Of a stretch of 64,000 nt of DNA, positions 17,732-26,512 are shown piece by piece. Numbering within the stretch: position 1 is the first letter of the stretch; the number at the start of each line of letters is the position of its first letter. Source of the DNA: Bradyrhizobium sp. Ghvi (GTDB lineage: Bacteria > Pseudomonadota > Alphaproteobacteria > Rhizobiales > Xanthobacteraceae). The stretch covers positions 496,001 through 560,000 of the forward strand of contig NZ_FOVU01000003.1 of NCBI RefSeq assembly GCF_900115265.1. The letters run 5' to 3'. Below the pieces are notes generated by a model. The model saw only the letters and a program-made list of their open reading frames with translations. It did no database searches and was not told the DNA's origin. A program made the position numbers and the translations under genes.

Positions 17732-18192
17732 GCCAAGGCAGTTCGAACGACGGCGGGCCGAGCGTTCACGCATCTGCGGTCAAGGTCGGGCCCCTGGCGG
17801 TGCTGATCCGTGGCCCTTCGGGCTCCGGCAAGTCGCGCCTTGCCTTCGATTTAATCATGGCCGGGCGTGCGGGCGTGATCGGAAGCGCCATCCTGGTCGG
17901 CGACGACCGTGTCCATCTGGCGACAGTCGGTCATGAAATTGTAGTTCGTCCCGCTCCCGCCCTCGCCGGCCTGATCGAGATTCGGGGACTTGGAATCCGC
18001 CGGTGCGACTTCGTGGAGCATGCGACGGTCGGTCTCGTCGTCGATCTCGACGCCGACGACGCCGAGCGCCTGCCGTCGCCGGAATCGCTGAAAACAGCCA
18101 TTTTTGGTGTCGAGATACCGCGAATCCCCGTCTGCCGCGACTATTTTCCCCTCCCATTGGTTGTCGCGGGCTTGACCACTACCAAGAGTTAA
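17728..18192 (+). CDS. hprK: short HPr kinase/phosphorylase (alphaproteobacterial type)
   Basis: HprK phosphorylates HPr on its regulatory serine. This 154-residue form has only the catalytic domain: Walker A GPSGSGKS (residues 29-36) and the DDRVHL and EIRGLGI stretches. The N-terminal domain of Firmicute HprK (total about 310 residues) is absent, as is usual in Alphaproteobacteria. The ATG overlaps the chvG stop by four bases. Being next to ChvGI, EIIA and HPr indicates one sensory unit. Confidence 0.93.
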   Translation: MSQGSSNDGGPSVHASAVKVGPLAVLIRGPSGSGKSRLAFDLIMAGRAGVIGSAILVGDDRVHLATVGHEIVVRPAPALAGLIEIRGLGIRRCDFVEHATVGLVVDLDADDAERLPSPESLKTAIFGVEIPRIPVCRDYFPLPLVVAGLTTTKS

Positions 18193-18399
18193 CCTCCCAC
18201 TAACCCTTCGGCTGATTGTTTGAAGGGAAATGGTAACCATATGAACCCCACACTCGCGACCGAGTAGACCGGCGCAGCTCCCCTTATCCATCCGTCTAGA
18301 TTCAGGGAGATACGCAACATCCCCTCTTGCGCGGGGGCTCTGGATGGTCAAAGTGGCGCGTTCGTGCGGTGCACCAAAAGCACCCGCGGGAGTTTTCCG

Positions 18400-18801
18400 A
18401 TGATTGGTCTAGTACTTGTGACCCACGGGCGCCTTGCCGACGAATTCAAGGCAGCGCTTGAACATGTCATGGGCCCACAAAAGCAAATCGAAGCGATTAC
18501 GATCGGCGCCGAAGATGATTCCGATCTCTGCCGAAGCGACATCATCGAGGCGGTTAACCGCGTCGATTCCGGCGACGGCGTTGCGATTCTCACCGACATG
18601 TTCGGCGGCACGCCGTCGAACCTCGCAATATCCTGCATGAGCCGGCCCAAGGTCGAAGTTCTGGCGGGCATCAACCTGCCCATGCTGGTGAAGCTCGCCA
18701 AGGTGCGCGAGGAGCGTCCGCTGCCCGATGCGATCGCGATGGCGCAGGAAGCCGGCCGGAAATACGTCACCATCGCCAGCCGGGTGCTCGCCGGCAAATG
18801 A
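18400..18801 (+). CDS. PTS EIIA component, mannose/fructose family (regulatory)
   Basis: A 133-residue EIIA-Man fold protein with the phospho-accepting His9 in LVLVTHGRLADEF and the conserved GGTPSN turn. No EIIB or EIIC permease gene is nearby, so this is a PTS phosphorelay part without its own sugar transporter, acting as a regulator. The start at 18400 matches the family N-terminus. The stop codon overlaps the HPr start by four bases. Confidence 0.93.
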   Translation: MIGLVLVTHGRLADEFKAALEHVMGPQKQIEAITIGAEDDSDLCRSDIIEAVNRVDSGDGVAILTDMFGGTPSNLAISCMSRPKVEVLAGINLPMLVKLAKVREERPLPDAIAMAQEAGRKYVTIASRVLAGK

Positions 18802-19115
18802 GTGACGACGCGCCACAAGCGGGGACTGGCGTGCCCGCGGGCGCGATCTCCAAAGAGCTCCTGATCATCAACAAGCGCGGCCTGCATGCGCGCGCCTCGG
18901 CGAAATTCGTCCAGGCGGTCGAGCGCTTCGAGGCGCAGGTGTGGGTGACACGCGGCGGCGAAACCGTCGGCGGAACCTCGATCATGGGCCTGATGATGTT
19001 AGCTGCGGGACCCGGCACGACGATCACGGTCGCGGCCGCCGGCACCGACGCGGAAGCCGCGCTTGCGGCGATCACCGAGCTCGTTGAAAGCAAGTTCAAC
19101 GAGGAAGGGGTTTAA
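18798..19115 (+). CDS. phosphocarrier protein HPr/NPr
   Basis: A 105-residue HPr-family protein. The EI-phosphorylated histidine is His30 in NKRGLHARASAKF and the regulatory serine, the HprK target, is Ser61 in GGTSIMGLMML. A 15-residue N-terminal extension precedes the core. With HprK and EIIA in the same operon, both phosphorylation routes (His by enzyme I, Ser by HprK) can be expected; enzyme I must be encoded elsewhere. Confidence 0.94.
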   Translation: MSDDAPQAGTGVPAGAISKELLIINKRGLHARASAKFVQAVERFEAQVWVTRGGETVGGTSIMGLMMLAAGPGTTITVAAAGTDAEAALAAITELVESKFNEEGV

Positions 19116-19124
19116 GCCCTTCGG

Positions 19125-20750
19125 TCATTTTGCCGGCGCGGCGATGTAGATGTTCCAGGTCATCGACGGGCCGGCCTTGCCGTGGGTGAAGCGCCGCGTC
19201 GTCATCACCATGCGCTCGGCGTTCGGCGCGATCTCCGAGACCCATTTTTCAAACGCGGGCAGACGGCCGTCGGTCGGATCGAACACGCCGATGAAGCCGT
19301 ACTTCTTGACGTCATCGAGCGACGTCAGCCCGGAGCCCCAGGCCTCGTTCGGCGTGAACGCAGCGGGATGATCGGGGCTGTAGAACACCATCGGCTGGAT
19401 CGATTCCATGGTGCCGGCGACGATCGCCCAACGCGAGGCGAAGCGCGAATGCCAGGCCTGGGTCAGCTCGCGCGCGAGCTCGGAGCGGGCGCCATAGGTG
19501 GCCGTGTTGTCCATATTCGCCGCCATCTCGCGCGCGGCGATCCAGGGGGAGGCGGCAAGCGTCGCGACGCTGAGCACAAGCCAGATCGCGGTGATGTTGA
19601 ACAGCACCGCGCTTTGCACGCGCAGCGCCGGAATCGCGACCAGCGCGAGCGGCGCCAGGAAGAACAGCGAGATGCCCCAATCGGTCTTCATGTAGATGCT
19701 GAAGGCAAGCGCGCCGAGCGGCGGCCCGGCGGCGACGATGATCTGGATGATCCAGATGTTCAGCGCCTGCGAGACGTTGACGCCCCGATTGGCCCCGCGT
19801 GCCCAGGCCCGCGTGACGATGCGCGAGGGAGCGCGCACCAGCAGCGTCAGCCAATGTGGCACCCACGCCATGGCAAGCGCGGCGAGCGCCACCGGCAACG
19901 CCAGCAGCGCAAGATTATGCAAGGCGTAGCCGGCCACGAGTTGATGGACGAGACCAGCATCCTCGATGCTGTAGGTGTCGCCGGCATAGGTCAACGGCAC
20001 GAAATGCGCGTCCGCCAGCCATATGATATGTGGGATCATCGCCAGCACCATCGTCGCGATCGCGACCCAGGGCGCCGGCGACAGCAGGAAGCTCGCGCGC
20101 TCCGGATGGATCAGCGCGGCAAGGCCGATGGCGCCGATCATGGTCAGCACCCAATATTTGGTCATCAGCGCCAGCGCGCCGGCAAGCCCGAGCCAGACGC
20201 CGGATTGCCAGCTCCGCTTCTCGAACGAATTGAGATAAGCGAGCACGACGAGTGGCAGGGTAACGAGCTGGAGCAGATCGGGGTTGTACTTGAACCCCTT
20301 GAAATTGAAGATCGGATAGAGCGCGACCATCACCACGACCAGGAAGGCGCGCCGCGCGTCCACCACGCGCATCGCAACCAGCCAGCAGATCACCATGCCG
20401 ACGCTGACGGTCGCCATTGCGAGCGCATAGGTCGCCCAGTCCGCCGCCGGGAAAACCCTGAACCAGAGCCCGGCGATCCAGCCCGACAGCGGCGGATGCT
20501 TGCCGTAGCCCCACAGGAATTTCTGGCCCCAGCCATAGGCTTCTGCGACGTCCATGTGAACGTCCTGCGCTGCCTTGAGATTGATCAGGATGAAGGTCCA
20601 GATCACCGCATGCAGGATCGCGAGCTGGATCACCAGCCAGAGCCGGGCTGAAGGGTGGGTCGCGTAGGCGACCAGCCAGGCCCGGAAGCGGTCGAAGCTC
20701 ACCCGTTTTTTGACGCGCGCGCGGATGGAGGGGATCGTGGTCGTTGACAT
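19125..20750 (-). CDS. ArnT/PMT-like family 39 glycosyltransferase, multi-pass membrane protein
   Basis: About 541 residues with roughly ten to twelve membrane segments. The first periplasmic loop has the acidic and aromatic pattern of polyprenol-phosphate-dependent GT39/ArnT enzymes (MDVAEAYGWGQKFLWGYGKHPPLSGW), followed by a C-terminal soluble domain. Such enzymes move a sugar from undecaprenyl phosphate to lipid A, glycans or proteins at the outer face of the inner membrane. The acceptor is unknown. It converges on HPr with only nine bases between stops and diverges from lepA. Confidence 0.82.
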   Translation of the reverse strand: MSTTTIPSIRARVKKRVSFDRFRAWLVAYATHPSARLWLVIQLAILHAVIWTFILINLKAAQDVHMDVAEAYGWGQKFLWGYGKHPPLSGWIAGLWFRVFPAADWATYALAMATVSVGMVICWLVAMRVVDARRAFLVVVMVALYPIFNFKGFKYNPDLLQLVTLPLVVLAYLNSFEKRSWQSGVWLGLAGALALMTKYWVLTMIGAIGLAALIHPERASFLLSPAPWVAIATMVLAMIPHIIWLADAHFVPLTYAGDTYSIEDAGLVHQLVAGYALHNLALLALPVALAALAMAWVPHWLTLLVRAPSRIVTRAWARGANRGVNVSQALNIWIIQIIVAAGPPLGALAFSIYMKTDWGISLFFLAPLALVAIPALRVQSAVLFNITAIWLVLSVATLAASPWIAAREMAANMDNTATYGARSELARELTQAWHSRFASRWAIVAGTMESIQPMVFYSPDHPAAFTPNEAWGSGLTSLDDVKKYGFIGVFDPTDGRLPAFEKWVSEIAPNAERMVMTTRRFTHGKAGPSMTWNIYIAAPAK

Positions 20751-20876
20751 TGGCCTGGACATGGGCGCTTGCGTAGCGCGTTTTGGACCTTCGTGGAATC
20801 AGCTTGGCACGAAGAAACGCCCTGAAAATACAGCAATATGGTTGCCGCACGGGGATGTGAGTGGTATCCCGCGCCC

Positions 20877-22688
20877 ATGACGACCGTCCCCATTTCCAAC
20901 ATCCGCAATTTCTCCATCGTCGCCCATATCGACCATGGCAAATCGACGCTGGCCGACCGCCTGATCCAGATGACCGGCGGCCTCTCCGACCGCGAAATGG
21001 CGGGCAAGGAGCAGGTGCTCGATTCCATGGACATCGAGCGCGAGCGCGGCATCACCATCAAGGCGCAGACGGTGCGCCTGCAATACCGCGCCAAGGACGG
21101 CAAGGATTACGTGTTCAACCTGATGGACACGCCAGGCCATGTCGACTTTGCCTACGAGGTCTCGCGCTCGCTTGCGGCGTGCGAAGGTTCCCTGCTCGTC
21201 GTCGACGCCAGCCAGGGCGTCGAGGCGCAGACGCTCGCGAACGTCTACCAGGCGCTCGACAACAATCACGAGATCGTTCCGGTCCTGAACAAGGTCGACC
21301 TGCCGGCCGCCGAGCCCGAGAAGGTCAAACAGCAGATCGAGGACGTCATCGGCATCGATGCCTCCGACGCGGTCATGATCTCGGCCAAGACCGGCCTCGG
21401 CATCCCCGACGTGCTGGAAGCCATCGTCACCCGCCTGCCGCCGCCCAAGGGCGATCGCGACGCGACGCTGAAGGCGCTGCTGGTCGACAGCTGGTACGAC
21501 GTCTATCTCGGCGTCGTCGTGCTGGTGCGCGTCGTCGACGGCACGATGAAGAAGGGCCAGCGCGTCCGCATGATGGGCACGGGCGCAGCCTATGACGTCG
21601 AGCGCGTCGGCTTCTTCACGCCGAAGATGCAGCAGGTCGAGGAGCTCGGCCCCGGCGAGATCGGCTTTATCACCGCAGCGATCAAGGAAGTCGCCGACAC
21701 CCGCGTCGGCGACACCATCACCGACGACAGGAAGCCGGTCGCCGACATGCTGCCGGGCTTCAAGCCGGCGATCCCCGTGGTGTTCTGCGGACTGTTTCCT
21801 GTCGATGCCGACGACTTCGAAACGCTGCGCGCCGCGATGGGCAAGCTGCGGCTGAACGACGCCAGCTTCTCCTTCGAGATGGAGACCTCGGCCGCGCTCG
21901 GCTTCGGCTTCCGTTGCGGCTTCCTCGGGCTGCTCCACCTCGAGATCATCCAGGAGCGGCTGTCGCGCGAGTTCGATCTCAACCTGATCGCGACCGCGCC
22001 GAGCGTCATCTACAAGATGAAGCTCACCGACGGCAGCGAGCTCGAGATCCACAATCCGGTCGACATGCCTGACGTGGTGAAGATCGAGGAGATCCAGGAG
22101 CCCTGGATCGAGGCGACCATCCTCACGCCGGACGAATATCTCGGCAGCGTGCTGAAACTGTGCCAGGACCGCCGCGGCTCGCAGAAGGAGCTGACCTACG
22201 TCGGCGCTCGCGCCATGGTGAAATACGACCTGCCGCTCAACGAAGTCGTGTTCGATTTCTACGATCGCCTCAAGTCGGTGTCCAAGGGTTACGCCTCGTT
22301 CGACTATCATCTCACCGACTACAAGCCGGCCGACCTCGTCAAGATGCAGATCCTGGTCAATGCCGAGCCGGTCGACGCGCTCTCGATGCTGGTCCACCGC
22401 ACCCGCGCCGAAGGGCGCGGCCGCGCCATGGTCGAGAAGATGAAGGAGCTGATCCCGCCGCACATGTTCCAGATCCCGATCCAGGCGGCGATCGGCGGCA
22501 AGGTGATCGCGCGCGAGACCGTGCGCGCGCTGCGCAAGGACGTCACCGCGAAGTGCTACGGCGGCGACATCACGCGTAAACGAAAACTTCTGGAGAAGCA
22601 GAAGGAAGGCAAGAAGAAGATGCGGCAGTTCGGCAAGGTCGACATCCCGCAGGAAGCCTTCATCGCCGCGCTCAAGGTCGATAGCTGA
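20877..22688 (+). CDS. lepA: elongation factor 4 (LepA)
   Basis: A 603-residue ribosome-binding GTPase that acts on stalled or mistranslocated ribosomes. Visible GTPase motifs are G1 [10 protein letters not shown]2 [10 protein letters not shown]3 DTPGHVDF and G4 NKVD. The LepA-specific C-terminal end ([26 protein letters not shown]) is present. The start at 20877 matches the family N-terminus; upstream codons are spurious. It is transcribed away from the ArnT-like gene. Confidence 0.97.
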   Translation: MTTVPISNIRNFSIVAHIDHGKSTLADRLIQMTGGLSDREMAGKEQVLDSMDIERERGITIKAQTVRLQYRAKDGKDYVFNLMDTPGHVDFAYEVSRSLAACEGSLLVVDASQGVEAQTLANVYQALDNNHEIVPVLNKVDLPAAEPEKVKQQIEDVIGIDASDAVMISAKTGLGIPDVLEAIVTRLPPPKGDRDATLKALLVDSWYDVYLGVVVLVRVVDGTMKKGQRVRMMGTGAAYDVERVGFFTPKMQQVEELGPGEIGFITAAIKEVADTRVGDTITDDRKPVADMLPGFKPAIPVVFCGLFPVDADDFETLRAAMGKLRLNDASFSFEMETSAALGFGFRCGFLGLLHLEIIQERLSREFDLNLIATAPSVIYKMKLTDGSELEIHNPVDMPDVVKIEEIQEPWIEATILTPDEYLGSVLKLCQDRRGSQKELTYVGARAMVKYDLPLNEVVFDFYDRLKSVSKGYASFDYHLTDYKPADLVKMQILVNAEPVDALSMLVHRTRAEGRGRAMVEKMKELIPPHMFQIPIQAAIGGKVIARETVRALRKDVTAKCYGGDITRKRKLLEKQKEGKKKMRQFGKVDIPQEAFIAALKVDS

Positions 22689-22690
22689 GG

Positions 22691-22707
22691 CGGCCGGAGT
22701 CCGGCCG
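22691..22707. terminator. hairpin after lepA, possible terminator
   Basis: CGGCCGG, loop AGT, CCGGCCG form a perfect 7-bp GC stem directly behind the lepA stop codon. No T-run follows, so intrinsic termination is uncertain. Confidence 0.4.
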
Positions 22708-22756
22708 AGTACTTTGCGCCGGACCACAAATCCCGAAAACAACCCCATGCACAGTA

Positions 22757-22836
22757 GCCGGCGCGTTGGCGGCATTGGGGATTTCGCTTTTTTCGAAAAA
22801 CACTTGACCCGTCGGGCAAAACACGGGCATGATGCC
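22757..22836 (+). promoter_or_regulatory. promoter-like repeat, copy A (TTGACC-N18-CATGAT)
   Basis: This 80-bp stretch aligns without gaps to 35628-35707 (62 of 80 bases identical by eye). It starts with GCCGGCGCGTTGGC, then TTTCGCTTTTTTCGA, a -35-like TTGACC (22804-22809), 18 bases and CATGATGCC. It lies upstream of the cyclase-hydrolase gene. The ATG inside the -10-like part (22829) is therefore unlikely to be the gene start. Confidence 0.6.
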
Positions 22837-22954
22837 AGGATCGGAGCAGGCTCTGGGCGTTGCCTGCTACACCCCGACGGCGGCCGACGCGGGTTTTTAC
22901 TGGCGCGGGCCCAATGCGTATGATTTGCTCGGGCGAGGTGACGGAGGGCACGTC

Positions 22955-24364
22955 GTGGTCCGCACGCGCGTCGAACGCCGGCTGGCGGCAATTCTGGCGG
23001 CAGACGTAGCCGGCTATTCACGGCTCATGGGCGATGACGAGGAAGGCACTCTTGCCGGATTGAAGGCACACCGCCGGGAGCTGCTCGATCACAAGCTCAA
23101 ATCGCATCGCGGGCGCCTCATCAAGTCCACTGGCGATGGAATGCTGGTGGAATTTTCAAGCGCCGTCGAAGCAGTGAAGTGTGCCGTCGAAGTTCAACGC
23201 GGGATGGTCAACAGGAACGCAAGTATCCCTCCTGACCGACGTATTGAATTCCGAGTCGGAATCAATGTGGGAGACATCATCGAGGATGAGGGCGACATCT
23301 TCGGAGACGGCGTCAACGTGGCCGCGCGGCTTGAAGGCATGGCGATGCGCGGCGGGATTTGCATCTCCCGTCAAGTCCTTGATCAGATCGATGGCAAGCT
23401 GAAGCTGCCCTTTCGCGAGTTGGGCCGGCAGAATCTCAAGAACATCGCGCGACCGATCGAAGTGTATGCCATCGATTTGGACAAGGAGGGATCGCCCGCG
23501 AAGCGAGTCTTGTCGGCAGCCAACCTCAAGCAGGACATCCGTTATTGCCGGGCCGTGGACGGCGTGCGGCTGGCCTATGCGAAGGTGGGAAGCGGCCCGG
23601 GGCTGTTGAGATCGGCACATTGGCTTGGCCACCTGGAGTATGACTGGAACCTGCCGCTCTACCGAGATTTTCTGCTTGGGCTTGCCTCATCGTTCACGCT
23701 CGTCCGCTACGATGCTCGCGGCAACGGCCTGTCGGATTGGGACGTCGGCGAGCTCTCGCTCGACGCATGGGTCAAGGACATGGAAAGCGTCGCCGACGCA
23801 GCCGGCCTCGACCGGTTTCCGCTTCTCGGGTTCTCGCAGGGATGCGCCGTTTCGATTGCGTTCGCGGTCCGGCATCCGGAGCGCGTCTCGCACCTGATCC
23901 TGTATGGCGGATTTGCTGTCGGCGCCAACAAGAATCCAAATCTTTCGGCAGCCGATCGGGAGCGGTTTGCGGCAATGAAAACGCTGATGAAGCTGGGATG
24001 GGGCGCGGACGAGCCAACCTTCCGGCAGCTCTTTACATCCTCGATGTTACCGAGCGCCACAAAAGAACAGGTCGACGCCTTCAACGAACTTCAGCGTCTC
24101 AGTGCATCGGCGGAGTCGGCGGTACGTTACCTCGAAACGGTAGCTGATTTCGACGTCCGGCCCCTGCTCAAACAGGTCAAGGCCCCGACGCTCGTGATGC
24201 ATGTCCGCGACGACCGCAGGGTTCCAATCTCTTTGGGCCGCGATATGGCCGCGGAAATTCCGGGCGCCAGATTCGTCTCGCTGCCTGGCCAAAATCACAT
24301 GCTGCTCTCGCAGGATCCTGGCGCACCAATCTTCCAGGAAGAGGTGCGTAACTTTCTACTCTAG
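22955..24364 (+). CDS. class III nucleotide cyclase fused to alpha/beta hydrolase
   Basis: A 469-residue soluble protein. Residues 8-180 are a class III adenylate/guanylate cyclase domain with both metal aspartates (Asp17 in ILAADVAGYSRL, Asp61 in KSTGDGMLVEF) and the DGVNVAARL segment. Residues about 200-469 are an alpha/beta hydrolase with nucleophile Ser294 in GFSQG and a late His in PGQNHMLL. The GTG start at 22955 has GGAGGG six bases upstream; the longer frame would start inside the promoter-like repeat. The product (cAMP likely) and the hydrolase substrate are not known. This architecture is multiplied in Bradyrhizobium genomes. Confidence 0.87.
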   Translation: MVRTRVERRLAAILAADVAGYSRLMGDDEEGTLAGLKAHRRELLDHKLKSHRGRLIKSTGDGMLVEFSSAVEAVKCAVEVQRGMVNRNASIPPDRRIEFRVGINVGDIIEDEGDIFGDGVNVAARLEGMAMRGGICISRQVLDQIDGKLKLPFRELGRQNLKNIARPIEVYAIDLDKEGSPAKRVLSAANLKQDIRYCRAVDGVRLAYAKVGSGPGLLRSAHWLGHLEYDWNLPLYRDFLLGLASSFTLVRYDARGNGLSDWDVGELSLDAWVKDMESVADAAGLDRFPLLGFSQGCAVSIAFAVRHPERVSHLILYGGFAVGANKNPNLSAADRERFAAMKTLMKLGWGADEPTFRQLFTSSMLPSATKEQVDAFNELQRLSASAESAVRYLETVADFDVRPLLKQVKAPTLVMHVRDDRRVPISLGRDMAAEIPGARFVSLPGQNHMLLSQDPGAPIFQEEVRNFLL

Positions 24365-24369
24365 GACGG

Positions 24370-24447
24370 GCGAAGTTGCAGCGCGCCTGACGGAGGTCCG
24401 CTGGGCGGAGCACGGCAGACCGTATTTGCTCAACCTGAGTTCTTCGC
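24370..24447. repeat. nested-hairpin repeat, copy 1
   Basis: A diverged copy of the element at 27551-27629 and 29725-29803. Outer arms are GCGAAG and CTTCGC; the inner hairpin is TCCGC-TGG-GCGGA. Compared with the other copies the inner stem has lost one C on the left and one G on the right, so pairing is kept. It starts five bases after the cyclase-hydrolase stop codon. Confidence 0.8.
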
Positions 24448-24715
24448 ATTTCGACCCGAAGCGGACATTCGGCCGCGATGCTGAGTTGCGGAAGGACCGA
24501 CTGAGCGCTCGCGGATGGAATGGAGGAGACATGGCCGTGTCGGTCAGCCCGCGTCGCCGCTCTGGGCCTCGCCCTTCGCTTGGAATATTCTCTGTTGCGA
24601 GCAAGCAACACACTTGACGAAACGATAAGGCTTTGGCCGGCCTGCCACTGGGGATGGGCTCATTGCGTCGACCTTGGCCTCATCTCGGTGATAGCCTGCT
24701 TTGCAGGGTGAACCG
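24448..24715. other. intergenic stretch before the copper cassette
   Basis: No convincing gene. A GGAGGAG site precedes an ATG at 24531, but the frame is only 28 codons, Arg/Ser-rich and unlike any family, so it is not called. The promoter of the copper cassette should be here, but no clear -35/-10 pair is visible. Confidence 0.5.
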
Positions 24716-25084
24716 ATGCATCGGCGGCTACAGGTATTTCTTCCGATCGTCTTACTCACGCTGGTGATGCAGATCCTGGCGCCGATCGCGGCGTGCTGGG
24801 CCACAACTCTTGCACTTGCGGATCCGCTGCAGTCGGCGGGCATTTGCCACACCGACGCGACCTCCGGGCCGGGCGATCAGGATCGCGAGCGATATGCTCA
24901 TAATGGGCTTTGCGCGGTCTGCGTCACCCATGCAAGGACGGCCATCGACGCGCCGAAGCCTATCGCCATCACCTACCTGGCTCGTCAGTTCCAGCCAATC
25001 GTTTGGATCAACGCGGAGCTAGCATGCTCATCGTCCCGCGTCGGATCGAACGCCCAGGCGCGTGCGTCCCCGTCGTTGGCGTGA
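24716..25084 (+). CDS. DUF2946-like small secreted protein
   Basis: A 122-residue protein with a signal or membrane anchor (VFLPIVLLTLVMQILAPIAAC), a middle part with paired cysteine sites (ICHTDATS, NGLCAVCVTHAR) and an AQARASPSL tail. This layout matches DUF2946, small proteins typically next to copper genes and thought to bind metal. The Cys/His pattern fits metal binding, but that is inference. It heads a four-gene run with the barrel protein, copC and copD. The start at 24716 was chosen over an upstream one in the same frame. Confidence 0.72.
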   Translation: MHRRLQVFLPIVLLTLVMQILAPIAACWATTLALADPLQSAGICHTDATSGPGDQDRERYAHNGLCAVCVTHARTAIDAPKPIAITYLARQFQPIVWINAELACSSSRVGSNAQARASPSLA

Positions 25085-25135
25085 GCTTGGCGGCCAAAGC
25101 CGTCGCACATGCACGTCAATTTACGGAGATCTTCT

Positions 25136-26137
25136 ATGTCCATTTCTCACGTGCGTGCGGGCCTTTGGGGCGCGGCAATCGTGCTCATTCCTTTATCCGG
25201 AAGCGTCGCCCACGAAATCGTTGGCAATCGCTTCTTTCCAGCAACGCTCGGCATCGATGATCCGGGCGTGAATGATGAGTTGTCGCTTCCGACGGTCGAT
25301 AGTTTCAAAACGGGCGACGTTCCGCCGATCCGACAACGCGACATATCGGCCGAATTCTCCAAACGCATTACCGAGGACTTCGCGATCTCCTTTGGGACAA
25401 CCTACACTTTTCTCGGCCCGATCGATCCGACCGTACCCGGTGCCAATGGATTTCAGAATCTGGAGACCACATTCAAATATCGCGTCTTCAAGGATCCCGT
25501 GCGTGAGTTCGTGATGTCAGTCGGCCTCAGCGTCGAATGGGGTGGTACCGGTGCGGAAAACATCGGCGCAGATTCGTTCAACACCTACACGCCGACCATC
25601 TATTTCGGAAAGGGCTTGGGCGATCTTCCGGATACGGTCTCGTGGTTGCGGCCCCTCGCCATTACTGGTCAGGTCGGCTACGCGATCCCCGCCCGGAACT
25701 TCACCACGACGTTCGGCATCGATCCGGACACAGGTGCGTCGACCATGGACACTGAATTTCATCCACGGGTGCTAAACTGGGGCGGCACCATCCAGTACAG
25801 CATGCCCTATCTGAAATCTGCCGTGGTCGATCTCGGGCTACCGGATTTCGTCAATCACCTTGTTCCGCTGGTCGAAGCCACATTGCAGACGCCTGTAGCA
25901 AACACTCTCACGTCGGGCACGACGACCACGGGCACGATTAATCCCGGCGTGATCTGGGTCGGCAACAAGTTCCAGATCGCCGCGGAGGCGCTGATCCCGA
26001 TCAACCGGCAAAGCGGCACAAATGTCGGTTTCATCGCTCAGTTGCATCTGTATCTCGACGATATCGATCCGCGCGGCATCGGCAGGCCGATCTTCGGCAG
26101 CACCGTTCAGCCGGCCAGCGCATTTACGAGGAATTGA
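25136..26137 (+). CDS. predicted outer-membrane beta-barrel protein of the copper cassette
   Basis: A 333-residue protein with a signal peptide (AGLWGAAIVLIPLSGSVAHE) and then alternating amphipathic strands rich in Tyr, Phe, Gly and Thr (ISFGTTYTFLGP, VGLSVEWGGTG, WGGTIQYSMPYL), typical of outer-membrane barrels. A GGAG site seven bases before 25136 supports this start. Barrel proteins of this kind occur beside copC/copD in several Proteobacteria and may pass copper or a chelate, but the function is not proven. The copC start follows four bases after its stop codon. Confidence 0.7.
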   Translation: MSISHVRAGLWGAAIVLIPLSGSVAHEIVGNRFFPATLGIDDPGVNDELSLPTVDSFKTGDVPPIRQRDISAEFSKRITEDFAISFGTTYTFLGPIDPTVPGANGFQNLETTFKYRVFKDPVREFVMSVGLSVEWGGTGAENIGADSFNTYTPTIYFGKGLGDLPDTVSWLRPLAITGQVGYAIPARNFTTTFGIDPDTGASTMDTEFHPRVLNWGGTIQYSMPYLKSAVVDLGLPDFVNHLVPLVEATLQTPVANTLTSGTTTTGTINPGVIWVGNKFQIAAEALIPINRQSGTNVGFIAQLHLYLDDIDPRGIGRPIFGSTVQPASAFTRN

Positions 26138-26140
26138 CGG

Positions 26141-26500
26141 ATGCGAATTCAATCATCGACCTTTTTCGTGATCCCGTTACTGTTGCTGCTTGCCTCGGGT
26201 GAAGCCGGGGCCCACGCGACGCTCGACCATGCTGAACCTCGGGTCGGCAACAAAGTCGCAAGCCCACCACATGAGGTCACACTCACTTTCACCCAAAAAC
26301 TGGAGCCGGCGTTTAGTTCAGTCACGGTCACTGGTCCTTCCGGACAGCGTGTCGACGTCGGCAAGGCGCGCGTTAGTGGCAACCAGATGTCGGTCTCGGT
26401 GAAGGGCGTCGGCGCCGGCACTTATCACGTAAATTGGCGCGTGCTATCCGTGGACACCCACACGACCGATGGGAGCTTCACCTTCCAGGTCGGTCCATAG
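26141..26500 (+). CDS. copC: periplasmic copper-binding protein CopC
   Basis: A 119-residue protein. The signal peptide ends in GEAGA, leaving the mature N-terminal His (HATLDHAEP) that is the Cu(II) ligand in CopC. A second His is in LDHAEP and the C-terminal ligands are in SVDTHTTDGSFTF. No Met-rich Cu(I) loop is seen, so it is probably a Cu(II)-only form. It is the middle of a tight run: three bases separate it from the barrel gene's stop codon and 12 from copD. Confidence 0.92.
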   Translation: MRIQSSTFFVIPLLLLLASGEAGAHATLDHAEPRVGNKVASPPHEVTLTFTQKLEPAFSSVTVTGPSGQRVDVGKARVSGNQMSVSVKGVGAGTYHVNWRVLSVDTHTTDGSFTFQVGP

Positions 26501-26512
26501 AGGGCAGCCACG

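Noticed and set aside
18193..18399. Possible riboswitch or leader between hprK and the EIIA gene
   Set aside because: Several short GC stems are possible, but none matches a known RNA family or a terminator with a T-run.
24356..24613. Minus-strand frame (about 85 codons) over repeat copy 1
   Set aside because: Its coding potential comes from the palindromic repeat; the corresponding frames in copies 2 and 3 differ and contain stops.
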